NCBI GenBank assembly: GCA_030037105.1
Contig: JASHRY010000173.1
Span: forward strand, 1-9,825
Length of the DNA: 9,825 bases
Source: Xanthobacteraceae bacterium
Lineage (GTDB): Bacteria > Pseudomonadota > Alphaproteobacteria > Rhizobiales > Xanthobacteraceae
Direction: 5' to 3'
Position numbers and translations under genes: made by a program. The notes below the pieces were generated by a model, which saw only the letters and a list, made by a program, of their open reading frames with translations, was not told where the DNA came from and made no database searches. The stretch's first letter is position 1, and each line of letters starts with the position of its first letter. Shown here piece after piece: positions 6,684 to 9,825 of the stretch.

Positions 6684-7529
6684 ATGTCAATGACGCGTGG
6701 ATTGGCGATCGCCGTGTTTCTTGCAGCGATGCGCGGCATCGCCGCAGCCGCCGATCTCTCGGTGCCGACACCGCCGCCGTCGACCGACACGCCGGCTGTG
6801 CCCGCATCCGATTGGATCGTGACGCTCGGCGCCGAGGCCCGTCTGGTTCCAGCCTGGCCGGGCGCACCGATCACTGAACCCATGGTGACCGGCCTCCCGC
6901 TTTTGGGCATTCGCAAGGCCGGAACCCCGCCCGATTTTTTCGGCGAGCGCGACAGTTTCGGATTCAGGGCCTTTGACTTCGGCGCGTTCAAGTTTGGTCC
7001 CGCCCTGAAACTCATTTGGCAGCGCAATGCGTCCGCCTATCCCGAGCTGAACGGGTTGGGCAACGTCAATTACGCGGTGCAGGCCGGCGGCTTTGCCGAA
7101 TTCTGGGCGGTGCCGTGGCTACGGCTGCGCGGCGAGGTCCGTCAAGGTTTTGGCGGCGAAACCGGCGTCACCGGCGATCTGTTCCTGGACGCAATCGCGC
7201 CGCTCGGACAATTCAGGTTCTCCGCCGGACCGCGGATGACTTTGCAGACGACGCCGGCGGTCAGTCCTTATTTCAGCATCAGCGCGGCGCAGGCCGTCGC
7301 CTCAGGGTTGCCGGCCTACAGCGCGACCGGCGGATTCTATTCGTATGGCGGCGGCGGCAAGGCGGAATATTTCTGGAGCCCGCAATGGGAGACCCACGCC
7401 TTCGTGGAATATGAGCGGCTCACCGGCTCGGCCGCCGATTCCCCGCTCGTGACCGAGCGCGGCTCGCCGAATCAATTCACCTTCGGAGTGGGCGCCACCT
7501 ATTCTTTCGCCATGAAGCCGCTGTGGTGA
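6684..7529 (+). CDS. Exported outer-membrane protein of the MipA/OmpV type
   Basis: A 281-aa secreted protein expected to form an outer-membrane beta-barrel. Residues 1-23 are a signal peptide (TR at the N-terminus, a hydrophobic stretch, then GIAAAA before Asp24). A short Pro/Thr/Ser-rich linker follows (25-42). The mature part has alternating hydrophobic/glycine strands such as WIVTLGAEARLVPAW and FGVGATYSF, a FGERDSFGFRAFDFGAFKFGP region resembling MipA/OmpV proteins, and an acidic FVEYERLTG near the end; the chain stops in an aromatic Trp, as barrels often do. MipA proteins are scaffolds of murein-synthesising machinery in E. coli, while OmpV-like relatives vary in role, so function is not assigned. 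ATG 6684 is used; a second in-frame ATG two codons on is equally possible. It is transcribed away from the oxidoreductase stop with its own likely promoter. Confidence 0.75.
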   Translation: MSMTRGLAIAVFLAAMRGIAAAADLSVPTPPPSTDTPAVPASDWIVTLGAEARLVPAWPGAPITEPMVTGLPLLGIRKAGTPPDFFGERDSFGFRAFDFGAFKFGPALKLIWQRNASAYPELNGLGNVNYAVQAGGFAEFWAVPWLRLRGEVRQGFGGETGVTGDLFLDAIAPLGQFRFSAGPRMTLQTTPAVSPYFSISAAQAVASGLPAYSATGGFYSYGGGGKAEYFWSPQWETHAFVEYERLTGSAADSPLVTERGSPNQFTFGVGATYSFAMKPLW

Positions 7530-7538
7530 TTAGAGTGC

Positions 7539-7570
7539 GCCTTCGGCGCGCGCGCACGCGAGCCGAAGGC
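7539..7570 (+). terminator. Hairpin after the MipA/OmpV-like gene, possible terminator
   Basis: Perfect 9-base arms GCCTTCGGC (7539-7547) and GCCGAAGGC (7562-7570) enclose a 14-base GC-rich loop, starting 10 bases after the stop at 7529. The first arm can alternatively form a tighter GCGCC-TTC-GGCGC stem. No T-run follows, so termination is inferred from position only. Confidence 0.4.
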
Positions 7571-7736
7571 CATCCGCAGCCGGCAATTTCTGTCCGCAGG
7601 CCGGCATATCCGTTTCAGGCAAGATCGATCGCGGCCTGCTGGCCGGTACTCAAGTTCGCGGCGAGATCGACCTGCGGGTCGCGCCACCTGGCCGCAACCG
7701 GGCGGCCACCGGCGGCAACCGGTTCCATCCTCGTTA

Positions 7737-7765
7737 TTGTCACCGTCATGGACGCCCGATATATA
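7737..7765 (+). promoter_or_regulatory. Housekeeping-sigma-type promoter of dksA
   Basis: TTGTCA (7737-7742, 5 of 6 to TTGACA) and TATATA (7760-7765) are separated by exactly 17 bp. Transcription would begin near 7772, giving a leader of about 45 bases before the dksA ATG at 7817. This also argues against the upstream in-frame ATG at 7748, which would lie inside the promoter. In the 287-bp gap 7530-7816 I see otherwise only the hairpin at 7539-7570. Confidence 0.55.
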
Positions 7766-7816
7766 GGCCAGCCTCGCGGGGGGCCCTTGCGCAGTCGCGT
7801 GCGGGGAGTAGAGGAC

Positions 7817-8293
7817 ATGCGGTCGTTGAAGCGCACGAACGGTCGATCCGACGACGCGTCCAGCGGGAACGGCAAGAGCATCCAGCCGCTGGAGAAAGTC
7901 TACCGGCCTTCGGACAAGGAGCCGTTCATGAACGAGCGCCAGCGGGAATATTTCCGCTTGAAGCTGCTCAATTGGCGCGAAGACATCCTCAAGGAAGCCA
8001 AGGAGACGTTGCAGCATCTCCAGGACGACAGCCAGAACCATCCCGACCTCGCCGACCGCGCCTCCTCGGAAACCGACCGCACGATCGAATTGCGCGCCCG
8101 CGACCGCCAGCGCAAGCTGATCGCCAAGATCGACGCTGCGCTGCAGCGCATCGAAGACGGCACCTACGGCTATTGCGAGGAAACGGGCGAGCCGATTTCG
8201 CTCAAGCGCCTGGAAGCGCGGCCGATCGCCACGCTCTCGATCGAAGCCCAGGAACGCCACGAGCGCCGCGAACGCGTCTACCGCGAGGAATGA
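7817..8293 (+). CDS. dksA: RNA polymerase-binding transcription factor DksA (zinc-less type)
   Basis: A 158-aa DksA/TraR-family protein that enters the RNA polymerase secondary channel and, with ppGpp, redirects transcription in the stringent response. Residues 38-110 form the long coiled coil, with the tip motif D77-L-A-D80-R-A82 matching the functional DxxDxA. The zinc-finger region YGYCEETGEPISLKRLEARPIATLSIEA keeps only Cys120; the other three cysteine places are Thr123, Ser141 and Ala144, so no C4 zinc site can form. This degenerate pattern is known from alphaproteobacterial DksA proteins, which still work. The N-terminal 35 residues are Ser/Lys-rich and look variable. Start: ATG 7817 after GGGGAG (7803-7808), downstream of a good promoter; the frame is open further up but that sequence is not DksA-like. 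A GC hairpin follows the stop directly. Confidence 0.93.
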   Translation: MRSLKRTNGRSDDASSGNGKSIQPLEKVYRPSDKEPFMNERQREYFRLKLLNWREDILKEAKETLQHLQDDSQNHPDLADRASSETDRTIELRARDRQRKLIAKIDAALQRIEDGTYGYCEETGEPISLKRLEARPIATLSIEAQERHERRERVYREE

Positions 8294-8312
8294 GCGGGCG
8301 ACGCGCGCCCGC
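8294..8312 (+). terminator. GC hairpin directly after dksA
   Basis: Arms GCGGGCG (8294-8300) and CGCCCGC (8306-8312) with a 5-base loop begin at the base after the dksA stop codon. There is no T-run, so it may be a terminator or an mRNA-end stabiliser. Confidence 0.4.
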
Positions 8313-8378
8313 GGCGACCGGCCGCTTTGGGCGCAGCTGGTCCGTCGCTCGCTTGCGGGAGAACTCGCAGGAGCGCAG

Positions 8379-8403
8379 GGAACCCGATCGGTCGCGGCGC
8401 GTT
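8379..8403 (+). promoter_or_regulatory. EcfG-type (general stress response) promoter of the DUF883 gene
   Basis: GGAAC at 8379-8383, 16 bases, then CGTT at 8400-8403. This matches the GGAAC-N16/17-CGTT pattern used by the alphaproteobacterial extracytoplasmic sigma factor EcfG (RpoE2/SigT) of the PhyR-NepR system. Transcription would start near 8410, about 55 bases before the ATG at 8465. The gene behind it belongs to a family often induced in stress and stationary phase, which supports the call. Confidence 0.6.
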
Positions 8404-8464
8404 TCAATCAGCAATCGCGTGCGCGCGCCCGCGCGAGCGCCCGTGCCAGCGCCAGGGGAACATC

Positions 8465-8752
8465 ATGGCCCACACCTCGACAAAGCCGGCCGATTTCAAC
8501 CGCGTTCTCGGCGACGCGAAAAAGCAAGCGAGCGGAGTGGCCGAAGCGGTGACCGACGCCGCTCAGGACGTCTACGGGCAAGCCCGCGAAAGCGCCGCCG
8601 ACGTCGTCGACACGGCGAGCCGGGCGGCGCGAACGACGGCGGGCTCATTTGCGCAGGCGCTGCGCGACACGGTCGAGCATCAACCATATGTGGCGGTGGC
8701 CGTCGCACTGGGCGTGGGATGGCTGCTCGGGCGAATGCATCGGCCGCTTTAG
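8465..8752 (+). CDS. DUF883 (ElaB/YqjD-like) C-terminally membrane-anchored protein
   Basis: A 95-aa protein. Residues 10-72 form an Ala/Asp/Glu-rich amphipathic helix of the apolipoprotein-like kind (GDAKKQASGVAEAVTDAAQD, then YGQARESAADVVDTASRAAR). A C-terminal membrane segment PYVAVAVALGVGWLLGR (74-90) follows and the chain ends MHRPL. This helix-plus-tail-anchor layout with the QPYVAVAVALGVGWLLGR signature is that of DUF883 proteins; E. coli relatives YqjD and ElaB sit in the inner membrane, bind ribosomes in stationary phase and take part in stress resistance. The ATG at 8465 has an AGGGGAA Shine-Dalgarno sequence; the frame is open upstream to 8327 but that part is not family-like and would span the promoter. 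Expected to be induced in the general stress response through the EcfG-type promoter upstream (inference). Confidence 0.85.
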   Translation: MAHTSTKPADFNRVLGDAKKQASGVAEAVTDAAQDVYGQARESAADVVDTASRAARTTAGSFAQALRDTVEHQPYVAVAVALGVGWLLGRMHRPL

Positions 8753-8753
8753 A

Positions 8754-8815
8754 GGCATTCCGGAAAAGTGGAAACCGGTTTTCCGAGAAGATCATGCTCC
8801 GCCAAAAAGCTAGAG
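8754..8815. repeat. Dispersed palindromic intergenic repeat of the rhizobial type
   Basis: The stretch holds CGGAAAA (8761-8767) and TTTTCCG (8779-8785) as arms around GTGGAAACCGG, with a perfect 10-base palindrome AAACCGGTTT inside, then ATCATGCTC (8791-8799), an A-run and GCTAGAGCG. I recall closely similar blocks (TTCCGGAAAAGTGG, ACCGGTTTTCCG, ATCATGCTC, A-run, AGAGCG) occurring many times between genes in Bradyrhizobium, Mesorhizobium and related genomes. Only one copy is in this window, so repetition is from memory. It begins right after the DUF883 stop. The remainder of the gap to 8997 shows no further clear signal. Confidence 0.6.
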
Positions 8816-8997
8816 CGACTCGAAGATAAGTCATCCCAATCGAGGAGCGCCGGGCTCTCCGCGAAATCCGTGAAAGGCATTCGGTCGTGGGCAGCCACGG
8901 CCGGATGCTGTTCGACGGACGTCGGCGGTCAAACGCCCTATGCCTGCGGGCTTCGCCTTGGTACTCTTTCTTCTTCCGTCTATCGAGGGAGGTTCCC

Positions 8998-9411
8998 ATG
9001 CTATCGCGAAGAGAATTCAGCGCCTGCGCGATCTGCGCCGCGGCAGGCTTTGCCGCCACTACGGTCGGCGCGACCGAAGCCCGGGCCGCCGGCGGGATCA
9101 AGCGAACGGTCCTGCACAAGATCGATTTCCCCGGCGACAAATACGTTACCCTCCTGGTCGCGGTTGACCTCGATCCCGGCGCCACCGTAGCGCGCCATAC
9201 GCATCCCGGAGTCGAGTCCGCTTATTGTCTGGAAGGTGCGTTCGAACTGTCCGTGAAGGGCGAGCCGACCAGGGCCGTCAAGGCCGGCGACGGGTTTCAG
9301 ATCCCGCCCTTTACCCCGCACAGCGCACGTAACGGCGACAAGCCCGTGAAGTTGGCCATCACCTACGTCCTCGAGAAGGACAAGCCGCTCGCCTCGCCGG
9401 CGCCGGAATAA
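8998..9411 (+). CDS. Exported cupin-domain protein (probable Tat substrate)
   Basis: A 137-aa single-domain cupin with an N-terminal export signal. SRREF at 3-7, a hydrophobic stretch, and ARA before residue 31 fit a twin-arginine signal, so the protein is probably folded with its metal in the cytoplasm and exported to the periplasm. Cupin motif 1 matches exactly as G61-x5-H67-x-H69-x3-E73-x6-G80 (HTHPGVESAYCLEG). Motif 2 is G97-x5-P103-x4-H108-x3-N112 (GDGFQIPPFTPHSARN). The metal ligands would be His67, His69, Glu73 and His108. The ATG at 8998 follows GAGGGAGG and starts just before the signal; the frame extends upstream to 8887 but that would bury the signal. No catalytic partner is adjacent, so the reaction is unknown; small cupins of this kind may be dioxygenase-like, isomerases or binding proteins. 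Confidence 0.85.
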   Translation: MLSRREFSACAICAAAGFAATTVGATEARAAGGIKRTVLHKIDFPGDKYVTLLVAVDLDPGATVARHTHPGVESAYCLEGAFELSVKGEPTRAVKAGDGFQIPPFTPHSARNGDKPVKLAITYVLEKDKPLASPAPE

Positions 9412-9449
9412 GCCGGCGACCGACCACGCCGACAAAACCGAGGTCCTCA

Positions 9450-9479
9450 CGTCTCGGCAAATGATCTTTTGCCGAGACG
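9450..9479. terminator. Bidirectional hairpin terminator between cupin and corA
   Basis: Perfect 12-base arms CGTCTCGGCAAA (9450-9461) and TTTGCCGAGACG (9468-9479) surround a 6-base loop. It lies 38 bp after the cupin stop and 19 bp after the corA stop, between the two convergent genes. The A/T end of the stem lies at the loop and there is no distal T-run on either strand, so it is a strong stem rather than a textbook intrinsic terminator. Confidence 0.65.
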
Positions 9480-9498
9480 ACGCCATGTGTCGCGCCGG

Positions 9499-9825
9499 TC
9501 AGATCCAGTCCTTGAGCTTGAACCATATGAGCGGCAACAGCGCGGTGACGACCACCAAGGCGAGCGCGTAGGGATAGCCCCACGCCCAATTGAGTTCCGG
9601 CATGTTCTTGAAATTCATTCCGTAGATGCCGACGACCAGCACCGGCGGAATGCCGACCACCGAGGCGATCGTAAGAACTTTCATGACGTCGTTCTGGTCG
9701 ATGTTGATAATGCCAGTGACCGCATCCTGAAGAAGCTGCACCCGGCTGACCAACCCTTCCGAGAACTGCACGAGTGAGGCGATGTCCGCGGACACAGCCT
9801 GCAGCCGGACAATCATGTCATGCTC
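9499..9825 (-). CDS. corA: CorA-family Mg2+/Co2+ transporter, C-terminal part (5' end beyond window)
   Basis: C-terminal 108 residues of a CorA-type divalent-cation channel of the inner membrane. The frame is open through the right edge (E-H-D before the internal Met at 9816), so the cytoplasmic N-terminal domain is outside the window. Visible parts are the end of the long stalk helix (ASLVQFSEGLVSRVQLLQDAV), the first membrane segment VLTIASVVGIPPVLVVGI, the selectivity motif YGMNF followed by KNMPELNWAWGYP, the second membrane segment ALALVVVTALLPLIWF, and a short basic tail KLKDWI. CorA pentamers use the GMN loop to pick hydrated Mg2+. It converges on the cupin gene with the hairpin at 9450-9479 between. 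Nothing looks broken in the visible part. Confidence 0.88.
   Translation of the reverse strand, partial: EHDMIVRLQAVSADIASLVQFSEGLVSRVQLLQDAVTGIINIDQNDVMKVLTIASVVGIPPVLVVGIYGMNFKNMPELNWAWGYPYALALVVVTALLPLIWFKLKDWI

Noticed and set aside
4646..7027. A 793-codon open frame on the minus strand
   Set aside because: It lies antisense to the FAD oxidoreductase and MipA/OmpV-like genes, is Arg/Ala-rich with no recognisable domain, and reflects the lack of stops in GC-rich antisense frames.
7523..7816. N-terminal extension of DksA
   Set aside because: The frame is open but passes through a hairpin and a well-spaced promoter; ATG 7817 has a Shine-Dalgarno sequence.
8958..8986. TTGGTA-N17-TATCGA as a cupin promoter
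   Set aside because: The spacing is ideal but the -10 matches only 3 of 6, and transcription would start at the Shine-Dalgarno sequence, leaving almost no leader.
1..9825. CRISPR array, insertion sequence, prophage, tRNA or rRNA genes
   Set aside because: No regularly spaced repeats, transposase or integrase motifs, tRNA-like cloverleaf ends or rRNA sequence were seen.

Overview
The window is high-GC chromosomal DNA with gene families, motif variants and regulatory signals typical of an alphaproteobacterium of the order Hyphomicrobiales (Rhizobiales), probably close to Bradyrhizobium or Xanthobacteraceae. This rests on four things: a zinc-less DksA, a DUF883 gene behind an EcfG-type stress promoter, an FNR/FixK box, and an intergenic palindromic repeat of a kind common in rhizobial genomes. 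Placement is from recall of family sequences, not from a search. No phage, transposon, CRISPR, tRNA or rRNA gene was seen.

Left part (1-4290). The 3' two thirds of an M20 metallopeptidase on the + strand converges, with a 5-bp gap, on a four-gene minus-strand operon. In transcription order (right to left) this is: a ThDP-dependent 2-oxoacid/acetoin dehydrogenase E1 alpha, its E1 beta, an 80-residue free-standing lipoyl-domain protein, and a lipoate ligase/octanoyltransferase-like protein. The set supplies a decarboxylating E1, a lipoyl carrier and a possible enzyme to load it. No E2 acyltransferase core and no E3 is encoded nearby. A perfect FNR/FixK-type box (TTGAT-N4-ATCAA) inside a 22-bp palindrome lies about 115 bp upstream of the first gene, which suggests oxygen-responsive control. 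This module is the most interesting part of the window.

Middle part (4290-7529). A SixA-like histidine phosphatase (minus) is divergent from a DAO-family FAD oxidoreductase (plus) that carries an unusual roughly 100-residue charged, proline-rich and finally polybasic C-terminal tail. A secreted MipA/OmpV-like outer-membrane protein follows.

Right part (7530-9825). dksA (zinc-less form) has a well-spaced housekeeping-type promoter. A small DUF883 (ElaB/YqjD-like) membrane-anchored protein has a GGAAC-N16-CGTT promoter of the EcfG general stress type. Then come a dispersed palindromic repeat and an exported, probably Tat-dependent, cupin. The cupin converges on the 3' end of a CorA-type Mg2+ transporter (minus, cut by the window end), and a strong 12-bp-stem hairpin between them probably terminates both. 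No gene-free stretch exceeds 300 bp; the longest is 7530-7816.
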